64,000 nucleotides of DNA from Lepidostoma basale (Eukaryota; Arthropoda; Insecta; Trichoptera; Lepidostomatidae). The notes below the pieces were generated by a model. The model worked only from the letters and a program-made list of their open reading frames with translations, ran no database searches and was not told the DNA's origin. How positions within the stretch are numbered: position 1 is the first letter of the stretch; each line of letters begins with the position of its first letter. Positions 42,699 through 53,765 of this stretch are shown here, in pieces. The stretch spans positions 372,001-436,000 of the forward strand of contig JAHDVF020000734.1 of the NCBI GenBank assembly GCA_022606425.2. The letters run 5' to 3'. The translations under genes were made by a program, and so were the position numbers.

Positions 42699-43259
42699 TA
42701 TACCATATTTTGTATGAAATTTTTGATCTGTGGCCGCAAAACTTTCATTATTTTTTAGATATTGTTCAATAATGAGAACACGTTGTTGTATCGTGTAACG
42801 CTCCATTTTTACTAACCCTAAAATGTCAGCTACCAAATTGTTTTTTTTTTCAGTGTTGCCAACAATTTACTGCACAAAAGGCGGCAAATCTAAATCTAAT
42901 TTAATTTTGGGACACCCTATACATACAGTTTTTTTATGGGTTTCAATTGTGTTATTTTTTTAATGCGTTGTTACACAGTGTACAAAATGATCCTTAAATA
43001 TAATAAAAGATCCTATTGTCAAGAAATTTTCTATTGTCGGTCAACGCTGCTTGGTTATCTATTGTTCCCGTTATAATCTTAAATTTTACTTATAAAACAT
43101 TACTTGGTAAAATGAAGTGATGTTTGCAGTGTCCAGTGGGAAGGTTGGATAGTGAAAATGGAGCCCCTCTATTTTAAAATACTATTTAAGCTTCCTCAAC
43201 AATGTACAAATTTCAAGCACATGCATCGATTGTTTTATCCCAGCGTTTTCTGCATTTAA

Positions 43260-43745
43260 AGTAAAAATGTATGGAAGTGAAGCATGGAACTGGCAAAATA
43301 AGAATAAAAGTAGAATAAATGCAGTAGAAATGAGATCTCTAAGACGAATGTGTGGTAAATTTGTATATGATATATGAGTGTCAAATGCAAGTATAAGAAG
43401 TGAATGCGGTGCGAATAAAAGTGTTATGAACAAAATAATGAGGGGTCGTTAAAATGGTTTGGACACATGAAAAGAATGAGTGAAGGGAGAATGGTGAAGA
43501 TGGTGTGTATATGTAAATGACGTTAACAGAACTAGAAATAGAGGAAGGCCGAGGAAGACGTTGCACGATCAAATCAATCCAATATTGAATGTCGGTCACG
43601 CGAGGAGTCGGAGAAATCGACGTGCGTGCATGACAAGATGTATGAATGTAGAGGAATTAAGGAGAAGTATGTCAGGACAAAACAGTGTGGCGGTCCATTC
43701 TTTCTGCCCAACCTTCCGGGGAGAAGGCGTGATGGTTAGTTAGTT
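43260..43745 (+). mobile_element. TTAG-tailed LINE 3' end, long copy
   Basis: MYGSEAWNWQNKNKSRINAV, EMRSLRRMCGKFVYDI, a stop, then VSNASIRSECGANKSVMN, frame break, RWFGHMKRMSEGRMV, RTRNRGRPRKTLHDQINPI, LNVGHARSRRNRRACMTR, CMNVEEL and GGCGTGATGG(TTAG)n. GTRNR subtype. Confidence 0.8.
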
Positions 43746-43929
43746 ACTTTAGTCATTTTTTTTCGTGACAAGTTTACAATAAAACACATTGTTAATTACC
43801 GTATTCTTAACACATATTCACACTTAAAATGGATTTACGTTTATAATTTACTGAAATATTTACAATCATACTTATTAAATACAGTGACAAAACGAAAAAA
43901 AAAGTGAATCATAATGAGATAAAAGTTAA

Positions 43930-44160
43930 ATATATGAAAGCGACGCAAACGGAACCAGAAATAGAGGAAGACCGAGGAAAACGTGGTACGATCAAATCAA
44001 TCAAAAATTAAATGTCGGCCACGCGAGGAGACGGAGAAATCGACATGCGTGGATGACATGTTGAGGAATCAAGGAAAGTATGTCATTAAATAACAGTGTG
44101 GCAGTTCATTATTTCTGCCTACCCATTCCGGGAGATGGCGTGAAGGTTAGTTAGTTAGAT
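43930..44160 (+). mobile_element. TTAG-tailed LINE 3' end, short copy
   Basis: NGTRNRGRPRKTWYDQINQK, LNVGHARRRRNRHAW, then the terminal region and a GTTAGTTAGTTAG tail. Close to the copy at 43260-43745 but separately truncated. Confidence 0.75.
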
Positions 44161-44206
44161 CGATAAGAGCTATCGCATTTTTATTCGCACTCTTTTGTTT
44201 TCAACA

Positions 44207-44335
44207 AGATAACTAATTAACCATGACGCCGTTTCCCCGAGGGTAGGCAAAGAGGATGGACTTCCATACTGCTCGGACCTGTCATACCTCTGGAGCTTCC
44301 TCTACAATCATACATCCTCGTTCAGCTTTTACACA
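44207..44335 (-). mobile_element. TTAG-tailed LINE 3' terminus
   Basis: Minus strand: last 40 codons (MYDCRGSSR-like to SILFAYPR) and a TTAATTAGTTATC tail. Confidence 0.6.
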
Positions 44336-44544
44336 ATTCTATCTATACATGTTATAATTTTTAGATAGACTATTGCATGTCGGTATTTTATTATTTGTAT
44401 AAAGAAACAATGAGTAAATTCTTGTAGAATTCTCACAAATTAACTCGGTGGATTTACATGCTAAATTACGTACATAACTACATGCATAATAACAATTCAA
44501 TGCACAAATAATAACGAACATTTCGAGTTGCAAGTAGTTGAAGT

Positions 44545-44740
44545 TGAAGCACTTCATTTGTGGTGTGACATTATTAAATAAAATAATTATACACTTTTAG
44601 TATGTGTATCAGAACCACTTTATTTGGTAACACCAACCGGTTTCGCTCCCGCCGAAGCTTCGTCAGGGTGAGAGAGAAAACTAAATATAAAATCTAAGAA
44701 CAACATATGAATAAAGAAATATAAACTGGAGGGGAGAACT
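44545..44740 (-). repeat. HH-D family repeat, best copy
   Basis: Same layout as 6156-6330, with an intact hammerhead-like core. Ends near AACATATGAATAAAGAAA. Confidence 0.7.
44631..44670 (-). ncRNA. Hammerhead-like ribozyme motif, HH-D, intact core
   Basis: Minus strand: stem I CACC/GGUG (four Watson-Crick pairs), core CUGACGA, extra A, stem II GCUUC/GGAGC with GGCG loop (one wobble), GAAA, stem III half ACCGGU (self-complementary), U17. The cleavage triplet would be GUU, allowed by the NUH rule. In the related copy at 6242 stem II is GCUCC/GGAGC, so the U to C change keeps the pair. Confidence 0.7.
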
Positions 44741-44863
44741 AGTGGTAGGAGAAAGATTGTGATGCATTTTATCTAGGTAAAACCCCTAGAAACGTTTATT
44801 ATTTTATATAACAAAAAATGAATAAACATGAAGGATTTTATTTATAAAATATATCATATAACT

Positions 44864-44935
44864 AACTAACTAACTAACTAACCATCACGCCGTCTCCCCG
44901 AAAGGGTAGGCAGAAAGAATGGACTGCCACACTTG
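44864..44935 (-). mobile_element. TTAG-tailed LINE terminus
   Basis: Only the last 60 bases (CGSPFFLPTLSGRR region on the minus strand), with a five-unit tail. Confidence 0.65.
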
Positions 44936-45149
44936 AATCGATGCGACACTCCATCCTTCTCTTTTCGCCATCGCGAGAGACGCGGTGTGATGGGTTGCGA
45001 ACCTCATCCCCACCAACAGGCCTCTCCCGCGCACACTTGGATCGTTCAACGTCTACATAACAAATGTAAAACAAATTATCTGAAATACAAGGATATCAAA
45101 TAAAATAACAAAGAAACATAATTGAACACATACTCGTACTGTTACTTTA

Positions 45150-45290
45150 GATGGTCAGCTGGACGATCCGGACATTTGTGTTTATTTCATTTTTATTCCA
45201 CGTAATTAGGCACTTAAAACAATCCAACAGCAGCAACAACTTCAACATATTATTGAAGAATTTATTCAAATATAATTTATAAAAGAATTT
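45150..45290 (+). repeat. Unclassified repeat X, copy 1
   Basis: CTGGACGATCCGGACATTTG start, then TTTTTATTCCACGTAATTAG and AAACAATCCAACAGCAGCAA. Shared with 46429-46575 (+) and 53400-53560 (inverted). Confidence 0.6.
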
Positions 45291-45719
45291 ATTCAAATAT
45301 ATCATATATCGCACGCTTAATAATAACTGACCGATTATGGTTTAGGTCACAATTGAGCTTACATTAGACAGAGGCTTGTGTTAACGCTATCCATCTATTT
45401 TTCACAATATTAACGCTATCTATTGTTTTTCGACTGTTTTTGTTGAAACACCGACTTATGTCAGATTGAGCAAAACTTGCTTTTTTGAATTAAGCCAGTG
45501 TTCTATTAAGCGTGCGATATGTTTCGTTTGCTAAAGTAAAACACTTAAAAAAACGGTTCGATCTAAACTATAGACTTGGTCTTTAAAGTAGTTAAATTAA
45601 TTTTTCTCACGGTCGCCGATGAGAGATTTCATTATGTGTATAACCAGTACTTAAACGACAAATAATAGCGAAAAATGTAAACCAGTACATTACCAGACCT
45701 TAACTAGTAATTTCATGCC
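45291..45719. other. No gene; AT-rich DNA
   Basis: Nothing recognised. Confidence 0.3.
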
Positions 45720-45945
45720 GACTGTACACGGATTAAATGGGCTCTCGGCCGAAGTGTTGGCGGGAAAGTTCCTGGGAATTTACTCTTCCGAAGAGATCAT
45801 TCCGTGACAAAAGTTCTAGAATGACACGAAGCTACCTATATTTTAAATTCAAAGCGGACGTGCCTAGAAAGAGAAGCATAGACGAGAAAGTGTGTGACGG
45901 CAAAACCGCGGTTAACCCATCAATTCCAATGATAATCTAAAGATT
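45720..45945. other. Single-copy GC-richer block
   Basis: Contains a 67-codon plus-strand frame (SRPKCWRESSWEFTLPKR start) without a known family. Not repeated in the window. Unique DNA of unknown role. Confidence 0.3.
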
Positions 45946-45973
45946 TTACTGAAATCTCTTCGATGAAAGTTCT

Positions 45974-46330
45974 TATTCTTCTTCCTTGCTGTAGACCCAT
46001 GTGGTCTGTTCTCCAGAGTTTTGCTCCTCCTGTGAGGTAGACTCCCAGCTGTCCTTCCATCTTTTAGGAGGTCTTCCACTAAGACGAGTCTTATGAGGCT
46101 GATTATGTAGTGCAATATACGGGTGTCTTAGTAGTGTCCATTCTTTGAACATGACCGTAACAGTCCCCTTTTCGCTGTCTGCTCCATCTTATAATATCCT
46201 TAACCTCACATATCTCTCTTATTCTGGTGTTCCTCACGCGATCTCTCAGTGTCTTGCCTGCTATCGTCCTCAGTGTCTTCATCTTGGATGTCCTCTAAAC
46301 TTGTTTGGTCCTGTTAAGTGACAAAGTGTT
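45974..46330 (-). mobile_element. RTE-type LINE C-terminal fragment
   Basis: Minus strand: KTLRDRVRNTRIREICEV-like, ISRWSRQRKG, then LLRHPYIALHNQPHKTRL, VEDLLKDGRTAGS-like and a (GAA)-like tail. Same family as 12158-12786, independently truncated. Confidence 0.7.
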
Positions 46331-46428
46331 AAGGAATTCTTAAATTTTTTAGATTTTTTATTCAGAATTTTTTTTTACCTAAATTTCGGTACATAAAACA
46401 ATTTTTTTAATGTTAACTAACTAACTAA

Positions 46429-46575
46429 GTTGGACGATCCGGACTTTAGTTTTCATTTAATTTATTATTCCACGTATCCATCGTTCTTTTAATTAGCTGT
46501 AATAAGGCACTGAAAACAATCCAACTCCAGCAAGAACTTAAAAATGTTATCAAAGAAATTATTCGAATTGACAGT
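46429..46575 (+). repeat. Unclassified repeat X, copy 2
   Basis: TTGGACGATCCGGACTTTAG start, TTATTCCACGTATCC and AAACAATCCAACTCCAGCAA. Preceded directly by AACTAACTAACTAA, the tail of a minus-strand TTAG LINE whose body is absent. Confidence 0.6.
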
Positions 46576-46659
46576 GGAACAAAAGCACACCAAGGTTCGA
46601 AAAAAATCACGAAAATTAATTTTAACAACTGTCAAAACTCTTCACATTAACGATAAACT

Positions 46660-47084
46660 AATATAATTTCAACACCAAAACAGCATAAACGTATTAAGTC
46701 CCATAACTAAAAAATATAAAAGTGCGGCAACAATCAAATTGGCCGGTAGAATTTTTCTGTCCCATAAATAAGACGTTGGACCTTAATGGGTTAAATTACG
46801 AAATCTTATTGACATTGTTGTAAGTGACAGCTCGTGTTGCAGGCTAGCTTGTAGCTTAACGAACTCAAACATATAAGAATAGTTTTTTGCAACAATTTTT
46901 TTCTATAACAATAAATGCGTTGTGAAATATTTTACAACAAATTACGGCATTTAAAAAAAAAAAATTGCATTGATAAACCAATTTAAAAAAACAAATTTTT
47001 ATTTAGGTGCATATTGTGTTTTTTTCGTTTCGCTCATTAACCTTATAAAGACAATTTCTTATTTTAACGGGAGGAGTATTTGAT
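46660..47084. other. No gene; AT-rich DNA
   Basis: Nothing recognised. Confidence 0.3.
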
Positions 47085-47600
47085 AACATATATATTGGAA
47101 ATTTTATGTATCAATATCAATTTCCCCGTAGGATAGGCAGAGAGAATGGACCGTCACACTACTCTATCCTGGCACACCTCTCTAGCTTCCTCCACATTCA
47201 TACATCGAGTCATACACGCACGTCGATTCTTCCGGCTTCTGACATGACCAACCTTTAAAATTTGATTAATTTGGTCATGCCATGTTTTACTCGGTCTGCC
47301 TCGACTCCGTACTCCATTTACATAATTGAAGTATACTTTCTTAACCATTCTTTCTCCATCTATGCGCTCCATATGTCCGAACCAACGCAGCGATCCTTTT
47401 ATAATTTTGTTCATAATACCTTCTTCCGCTCTACATTCCTTTCTTATATCAGCATTTGAGATTCTGTCTTAGGGACCTCATCTCTACCTCATTTATTCTG
47501 CTCTCATCCTTCTTCTGCCAGTTCCATGCTTCACTTCCATACATTAGGGTTGGGACCAGAACTCCATTGTGAACGGCACCTGTCTCTTCACCTACACCGT
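47085..47600 (-). mobile_element. TTAG-family LINE 3' region, well preserved
   Basis: Minus strand: VGEETGAVHNGVLVPTLMYG, SEAWNWQKKDESRINEVEMR, SLR, a short deletion, then SNADIRKECRAEEGI, MNKIIKGSLRWFGHMERIDG, ERMVKKVYFNYVNGVRSRGR, PSKTWHDQINQILKVGHVR, SRKNRRACMTRCMNVEEARE, VCQDRVV. Best protein view of the AEEGI subtype. The deletion removes most of the RRMCGRTIYDRI block. Tail lost. Confidence 0.82.
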
Positions 47601-48320
47601 TTTTTAGTTGAATTAGGGTGTCACAATTAACTATTATAAAGTGCGGCAAAAATAAAATTGGCCAAAACAATTCAATTAGACACGAAATATCTCCAAATTT
47701 ACGGGAGCACCACATGAACCAAACCAAATTTTGAAAATTAGAACCAGTCTTAAAACTATAACATAACATATATAATCTGTTTATTAATTTTGTTTGTTGC
47801 ATATCCATTACTGAATGTTTGCGACCACTTGCTCCATTCTACTCCTGTCCCCCGAAGCGTGTATGAGACTGCCCACGGTCAGCAATCCACTCCATTGTCT
47901 GATGTTTCCCAGACATGATCTGTATATTGCGAACTTATAGTATAACCATATTCAATCGCGACTTTATAAATCGTACGGTTAAGTGGCATTTTAAATATTT
48001 AAATTTCGAATACTCATTTCTGTGAGTGACTTAATTGCTTACTCAATTTGAACCGAATAGTTTCGCGCGATTTACATTTCTCATTGTTCGTATAAATTGA
48101 AGTCGAGAAGCACTTTCTACGTGCATAATCGCATCCGGTTGAAGTGAGAAGTGCTTACTCGTATAGCGGATAGGTGAACAATATAAATCTTCTAATAAAA
48201 TTTCCCACTTCTTAAAAAGTACGCAGCACTTTTACAATGCTACTTGTAAAAGCTGTTTTTAATGGAACTTTTTGATGACTTGGCTACGCATCAAAGTGCT
48301 ACTGTATTTATTTATTGCTT
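47601..48320. other. No gene; AT-rich DNA
   Basis: Nothing recognised on either strand. Confidence 0.3.
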
Positions 48321-48324
48321 CTTG

Positions 48325-48510
48325 AATTACGATGTAAAACTCCATATTACATAATCAATACAAAGTTTTATCATATTTTATGAGAATGACATGTTTCGCC
48401 TTGTTAAGGCATTATTTAAAGGCACATTTGAAAAGTGAAACATGTCATTCCCACAGATTATTACATAATACAACTTCTAGAAAACAGACTATTTAATTGG
48501 TATTAATTAT
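48325..48510. repeat. HH-B palindromic repeat
   Basis: Left arm CTTGAATTACGATGTAAAAC to GACATGTTTCGCCTTG; right arm AAAGTGAAACATGTCATTCC to CTTCTAGAAAACAGAC. Stem II on the minus strand GCCUU/AAGGC, preceded by UAAAUAA, U. Confidence 0.6.
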
Positions 48511-48516
48511 CTTATA

Positions 48517-48815
48517 CATTGAGTTTGAACATATGGAAAGAATGAATGAAGAAAGAATGATAAAAAAATATATCTTTACGATGTAAATGGAACCAGAAAT
48601 AGAGGAAGACCGAGGAAAACGTGGCACGATCTAATAAATCAAATATTGAATGTCGGCCATGTGAGGAGTCAGAGAAATCGACGCGCGTGCATTACACTAT
48701 GTATGAATTTTGAGGAAGCGAGAGAAATATGTTAGGAAAAAAATAGTGTGGCAGTCCATTCTTTCTGCTTACATCTTTGGAGAGACGGTGTGATGGTTAG
48801 TTAGTTAGTTAATAA
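48517..48815 (+). mobile_element. TTAG-tailed LINE 3' end
   Basis: EHMERMNEERMIKK, frame break, NGTRNRGRPRKTWHDLINQI, LNVGHVRSQRNRRAC, then CGSPFFLLTSLERR and GTGATGG(TTAG)3. GTRNR subtype. Confidence 0.75.
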
Positions 48816-48899
48816 ATATTTGCATTCGATTTTTTTTAAATCTTATTTGTAATATTATATAATTATTATCTTCATAAATAAAATACAATTTTTATGAAC

Positions 48900-49050
48900 A
48901 TAAGCGTCAACACTGTGTAATTCCAATACGACCTGTTTTTCCATTTTAGTTTATTTTGTTTTACTATTTTAGTTTATTTTCTCGTCATGTTTCGAAGGCT
49001 TTATACCTTCGTCATCGGTGTAAACTCAAAAGTTGTAAAACAGTCTAATA
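48900..49050. repeat. HH-F repeat
   Basis: GCGTCAACACTGTGTAATTC end motif, then the arm with TTTATTTTCTCGTCATGTTT. Motif on the minus strand 48984-49018: core CCGAUGA (U4 to C), extra C, stem II GAAGG/CCUUC with UAUAAAG loop, GAAA, ACAUGA, C17. Confidence 0.5.
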
Positions 49051-49359
49051 ATTCATAAAATATTATAAAAGGTCTACTCGTCGGCATAATTAATCGGAGG
49101 CTGGTACTATAACTATTGAGTTTTAATTAATTATGCTACCTACCGAGCTATTATTAGAAACATAGTTCATTACCTATTAACATAATAAAATGAACTCTAC
49201 TATGTTATTAATTAAATTTATATATTCAATGAGTGATTCTACATCATGAAGGGTGACATTATAAAGCTCTGCTGGTTGGTATAACTATCAGCAGGTTGGT
49301 TCCACATCTCGTCAATCGATCCATTCGACGTTTGAATGAAACTTTGAGGGTTCCTATTA

Positions 49360-49610
49360 GCAGGCATTAGTATGCAGAGACATTACTATTCAGTGATTAT
49401 CGCCGGCACAGCGGAATCGCGTGAGAACTAAGCAGCCCCGAGAGCCGTGCACTTGGAATGGGGACACAAGGTAAAGGTACTAAATCACCCGCGGCCTATG
49501 ACCAGACGGCTGTCTACTGTCCCACCAGCACTGGCCAGATAGACCGCGGTACATCCGTGTACGTCAGCGGCGGCCAACCCTTTGTCTAGCTGACAGAAGT
49601 CATGTGATAA
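49360..49610. other. Single-copy GC-rich block
   Basis: About 250 bp, close to balanced composition (CGCCGGCACAGCGGAATCGC). The minus strand has an open end, LAAADVHGCTAVYLASAGG, with no family resemblance. Unique in the window. Possibly a conserved element or an exon remnant; not supported further. Confidence 0.3.
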
Positions 49611-49767
49611 TCGGTTTCCAAAAAAATTAAAAATCATTTCGCAAATGATTTTTAATGATTTATTATTCAAATTCTGAAAAACCGTATTGTAATCGAATTT
49701 TCTTAAATTATCGATATGAATAGGCATGGTCAAATATTATTTCTATGATATATATAGATATATCTAG

Positions 49768-50100
49768 ATGACTGCATCATAAAATTCAAAAAAGGATCCT
49801 TGAGATGGTTTGGACATACGGAACGAATGGATGAGAGAAGAATGGTTAAAAAATTGTACACAAGCAGCGTGAGTGGAAAAAGAAGCCGAGGATGACCGAA
49901 AAAAACATGGCATGACCAAATTAATCAATTACTAAAAGGCGGTCACATTCGAAGTCGGAATAATCGACGTGCGTGCATGGTACGATGTACGAATGTAGAG
50001 GAAGCCCGAGAGGTATGCCAGGACAGAGCATTGTGGCGATCCATCCTCTCTGCCTACCCCTCCGGGGAAATGGCGTGATGGTTAGTTAGTTAGTTAGTCT
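49768..50100 (+). mobile_element. TTAG-tailed LINE 3' end
   Basis: DDCIIKFKKGSLRWFGHTER, MDERRMVKKLYTSSVSGKRS, a stop at RG, PKKTWHDQINQLLKGGHIRS, RNNRRACMVRCTNVEEARE, VCQDRALWRSILSAYPSGEM, A and TGATGG(TTAG)3. ADDCI subtype, good copy. Confidence 0.8.
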
Positions 50101-51015
50101 TGTAACATGAACTTTTCTGCATTTGGCATTAAAATTGTTTCATAACTCAAGTTATATAATATAATGTAATGTTTTGACAAACAATTTTCATCATTTATAC
50201 AAATATTTACGTCATATTTAGACCATACCTATTTTTATATGTTATACATTGAAACCTGAAATAATGAAATAAAACTTATTTCTCCAATAAAACTTCATTA
50301 TACCCAGGATAAAACTCCTGTCATATGAATCAGAAAGTAAATTAACTTTATTTTTTTGTTATGTATATAAATACAAGTAAAAAAAATCTATTAACCAAAG
50401 CATTTATTTTACCAAAAATATTTTAAGAAAATCGTTTTTCTTCGAAAATATGAGTAATTCTACATATATGACTCTACGTGAGTAAGAATTCATGGGAATT
50501 TTAATTATTTGCGTTTAAAACTCGGCGATATTAAATAAATATGTAATCTTTAGTTTAAATGATGTGTTGTAGTCATGTATGTATAAGTTCGATTAACAGT
50601 AAATTCCATCGGCAGTTCTTAAAAACTTGTTCAAATGTTCGAATTAATAACGCATATTTATAATAGCAAGGAGCTGATAAAATCTATGCTTCATTTGAAT
50701 ATTGCTTATGAGAAATGCGAAAAAAATATTTCATAGTATTACTTGTTTATTCAGTTCGACATCCACACATTACCCAGCACTGCCGTAGAGTGAACCTTTA
50801 AAGATTCTATTAAAGGAGGAAGATGGTACGAGCCATCTATTATCTATGTCAATTGATTTACGATTTACTAGGCTCCAGAAAACAAATGTCTATCCAAACA
50901 TTGTGTCGTATAATATTTGGCGAGTTTGTACATAATTCAAAGAGCTTCTACAAACACATATATTTTACCAATAAAAAACGTTATCGCGTAGATACTATTA
51001 AAGTTTTTTTTTCCT
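50101..51015. other. No gene; AT-rich DNA
   Basis: Nothing recognised. Confidence 0.3.
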
Positions 51016-51019
51016 TTAG

Positions 51020-51430
51020 TTTCATGATAAGATCTCTTAGACGAATGTGTGATTACTCTGTGTATGTTAGAGTGTCGAATGAAATATGTATAAGAAGTGA
51101 ATGCGGTGCGAATGATGGTACTATGAACAAAATATTGAAAGGATCATTATGATGGTTTGGCCATATGGAAAGAATGAATAAAGAAAGAATGGTAAAAAAT
51201 ATATATTAACGATGTAAATGGAACTTGAAATAGAGGAAGACTGAGGAAAACGTGGCACGATCAAATAAATAAAGTATTGAATGTCGGCGATGTAAGGAGT
51301 CAGAGAAATCGACGCGCGTGCATGACACGATGTTGCGGAATCGAGAGAAATATGTCTGGAAAGAAAAGTGTGGCAGTCCATTCTTTCTGCCTACCCCTTC
51401 GGTGAGACGGCGTGACGGTTAGTTAGTTTT
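51020..51430 (+). mobile_element. TTAG-tailed LINE 3' end
   Basis: MIRSLRRMCDYSVYVRVSNE, CIRSECGANDGTMNKILKGS, L, stop (TGA for CGA), WFGHMERMNKERMVK, frame break, GRLRKTWHDQINKVLNVGD, VRSQRNRRACMTRC, then CGSPFFLPTPSVRR and GCGTGACGG(TTAG)2. GTRNR subtype. Confidence 0.78.
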
Positions 51431-51529
51431 TTTTTTAGTTTCATTGATTCATTAAACTTCTCATGGAATTTACTAGACACATAAATAAAGAAAACGAATA
51501 TTAACAAACTATTGTATGTACAAAAATAT

Positions 51530-52886
51530 ATATTTAAATTTTCTCTTCTAACAGGACAAGTCCCCTTTTTGCTCAAGAAAGCTATTGTTTCTCCCATATA
51601 AAAAAAACCTCAACTAGATTCTAAAAATCTTAGTAACTTCCGGCCCGTCTCAAATCTACCTATCATCTCTAAAGTTCTTGAAAAAATTGTAGCCTCCCAA
51701 ATTTCTAATCACCTTTCGACAAATTATATTTTGTCTAAATTACAATCCGCCTACAGACGTTTCCATTCAACGGAGACGGGATTGCTTAGAGTCAGGTCAG
51801 ATTTAGTACTGGCAAACGAATCGGGCAAATTGGCACTGCTTTCCCTTCTGGATATGAGCGCTGCGTTTGACACAATTGATCACTCATATCTTATCCAACG
51901 ATTAGCGATCACGTTTGGTTTTAGAGGTAATGCCATAGACTGGCTAAATTCATATCTGTCGGATCGTTCACAAGCTGTGCAGCTAGCAGGTAAAAAATCC
52001 TCATTTACTAATATCCAATCTGGTGTGCCACAAGGCTCTGTTTTAGGACCCCTTTGGCCTCCTCTCACATTGCTATGCTGATGATCAGCAAATTTATTTT
52101 TTCTGCAACTCTGATGACACCAAACATCTTACGTCAATAACTGTCAACTACATTGATGCCATATCTAGATGGATGGCATCGAACAAACGTAAACTAAATC
52201 CATCCAAAACGGAATTTCTCTGGACTTCTTCCGCAAAGCGTCAACATCTTATCGATCATTCCTCAATTTCAACAGCTGACAATGATATCGTTCCCAAACA
52301 CTCCACAAAGCTTCTTGTGTTTATCTTGACGTTCAATGCAGCAGCAAGGCTCATTAAAGGCATTCCAAAAAAGTCCCATATAAAACAACATCTCAAAGAA
52401 CTTCACTGGCTTAAAAGTCCAGAAAGAATCCAGTATAAACTCTGCTGGACAGTCTTCAAAGCGCTACATGGAATGGCACCAAGTTATATATCTGAATTCT
52501 GTATAACGGACAGCCTGAATTCACGGAAATCCACATTTCGCTCGGCGAACTCCTCAGCAATAGGAAGATTAGTTGAGCCGAAGCGTTGCCCCAGTACAAA
52601 TTTCGGGGATCGAGCGTTCGCGGTAGCCGGTCCATCAGCTTGGAACAATCTCCCTTCACACCTTAGATGCATAAATGATCCGACAGATTTCAGATCTAAA
52701 TTGAAAACCCATCTTTTTCATATTTCATACCCAATTTAAACATTTATACTTTGTTCTACTATACTTTTAAACGTATCGTTTTTTAAGCGGTCACATTTAG
52801 ATTTTTAGATTTAAAACACGTCTTAATGCGCCCTTGAGGTGATTACATCAGAAAACGGTGCTTTAAAAGTTAGCATATTATTATTA

Positions 52887-52917
<31 letters not shown>

Positions 52918-52918
52918 G
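51530..52918 (+). mobile_element. L2/CR1-type LINE, RT and C-terminus, decayed
   Basis: A non-LTR element of a different clade. From about 51540: GQVPFLLKKAIVSPI, stop, KKPQLDSKNLSNFRPVSNLP (RT block 1), LSKLQSAYRRFHSTETGLL, LLSLLDMSAAFDTIDHSYL (block with the first catalytic D), WLNSYLSDRSQAVQL, IQSGVPQGSVLGPL. A frameshift near 52055 follows, then YADDQQIYFF (catalytic YADD), SRWMASNKRKLNPSKTEFLW, a deletion, and NAAARLIKGIPKKSHIKQHL, KELHWLKSPERIQYKLCWTV, FKALHGMAPSYISEF, FGDRAFAVAGPSAWNNLPSH, FRSKLKTHLFHISYPI to TAA at 52737-52739. A 180-bp 3' UTR ends in (ATT)n. Endonuclease domain absent. Confidence 0.88.
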
Positions 52919-53015
52919 ACATTTTCATAACGCCTCACCAAGGCGAAACGCGTCATTTCCATTAATAAAATATAATAAAACTTTTAGGAAATAGACGTTT
53001 TCATTCGTATTAAAT
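52915..53015 (+). repeat. HH-B repeat, ACGCGT variant
   Basis: UUCAUAA, extra C, stem II GCCU/AGGC, GAAA, then ACGCGU and C. The stem III half differs from the usual ACATGT but is again self-complementary. Confidence 0.5.
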
Positions 53016-53169
53016 TTTTTTTTGGTTATTAATTTTATCTTATTATCTTAATGTTATACTCGCCTTCACTTATTGTTTTCATATTTGAACAATATTGTGA
53101 ACGCACTTGTACCATATTCAACACTTTATTTAATTTGAAACAAGCAAGATTTTTCGTTTATATAAAGAA

Positions 53170-53358
53170 TTTTGGCTAACTAACTAACTATTACGCCATC
53201 TCCCCAAAGGGGTAGGCAGAAAGAATGGACTGTCACACTTTTCTTTCCTGACATATTTCTCTAGCTTCCTCAACATTCATACATCGTGTCATGTACGCGC
53301 GTCGATTTCTCTGACTCCTCACATGGCCGACATTCAATATTTGATTTACTTGATCGTG
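53170..53358 (-). mobile_element. TTAG-tailed LINE 3' end
   Basis: Minus strand: TIKSNIECRPCEESEK-like, then DARTxHDTMYECxGS and the FFLPTPLGRWR end with a TTAGTTAGTTAG tail. Broken frames. Confidence 0.7.
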
Positions 53359-53399
53359 CGTGAAGAATTTTGAGAGTTGTAAAAATTATATTTTCGTTT

Positions 53400-53560
53400 G
53401 TTCCAATGACATTTTGAAAAATTTCTTCAATAATATTTTTATGTTTTTTCTGGCTTTGGATTATTTTATTTGCCTAATTACAGCTAATTTAATAAACGGT
53501 GGATATGTGGATTATAAATTAAATAAACACAAATATCCGGATCGTCCAGCAGACATCCTG
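53400..53560 (-). repeat. Unclassified repeat X, copy 3
   Basis: Inverted relative to the other two: ends AATATCCGGATCGTCCAG, with GCCTAATTACAGCTAATTTA upstream. Confidence 0.55.
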
Positions 53561-53689
53561 TGCACCATCTAAAAAGAACATTATGTGTTAAATTATTTTT
53601 ATTTTGTTGTTTTATTTTATATCATTGTAGGTACTATATATTACACCGCGTCTCCCGAAGGGGAGAATAGAGAGGGTTGGCCGCATCGG

Positions 53690-53765
53690 TTTAAGTGTGG
53701 CAGTCCATTCTTTCCACGTATCCTTTCGGGACGACAGCGTGATGGTTAGTAAGTTAGTTAGTTAA
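53690..53765 (+). mobile_element. TTAG-tailed LINE terminus
   Basis: Last 60 bases (CGSPFFPRILSGRQ-like) and a GTTAGTAAGTTAGTTAG tail. Confidence 0.65.

Larger units (their letters stand above)
41048..42921 (-). mobile_element. Tc1/mariner-superfamily transposon with nested insertions
   Basis: Terminal inverted repeats TATAGRGTGTCCCAAAATTA at both ends. Transposase pieces run on the minus strand. The N-terminal piece at 42706-42806 reads MERYTIQQRVLIIEQYLKNN, then SFAATDQKFHTKYG. Further HTH pieces are at 41250-41335 (TVKRLIEKYR, TGSVGDAKHTGR in broken frame). The DDE-domain piece at 41090-41201 reads FFLLKLDDIDVANVLFQQDG, ATCHTARETIQLI. The QQDGATCHTA motif belongs to a Tc1/mariner-like group widespread in insects. 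First and third catalytic acids are missing. A LINE fragment and a deleted mariner are inserted between the N-terminal and HTH pieces. Confidence 0.8.

Noticed and set aside
49485..49733. 82-codon minus-strand frame as a host exon
   Set aside because: No recognised domain or splice sites. Cannot be separated from chance.
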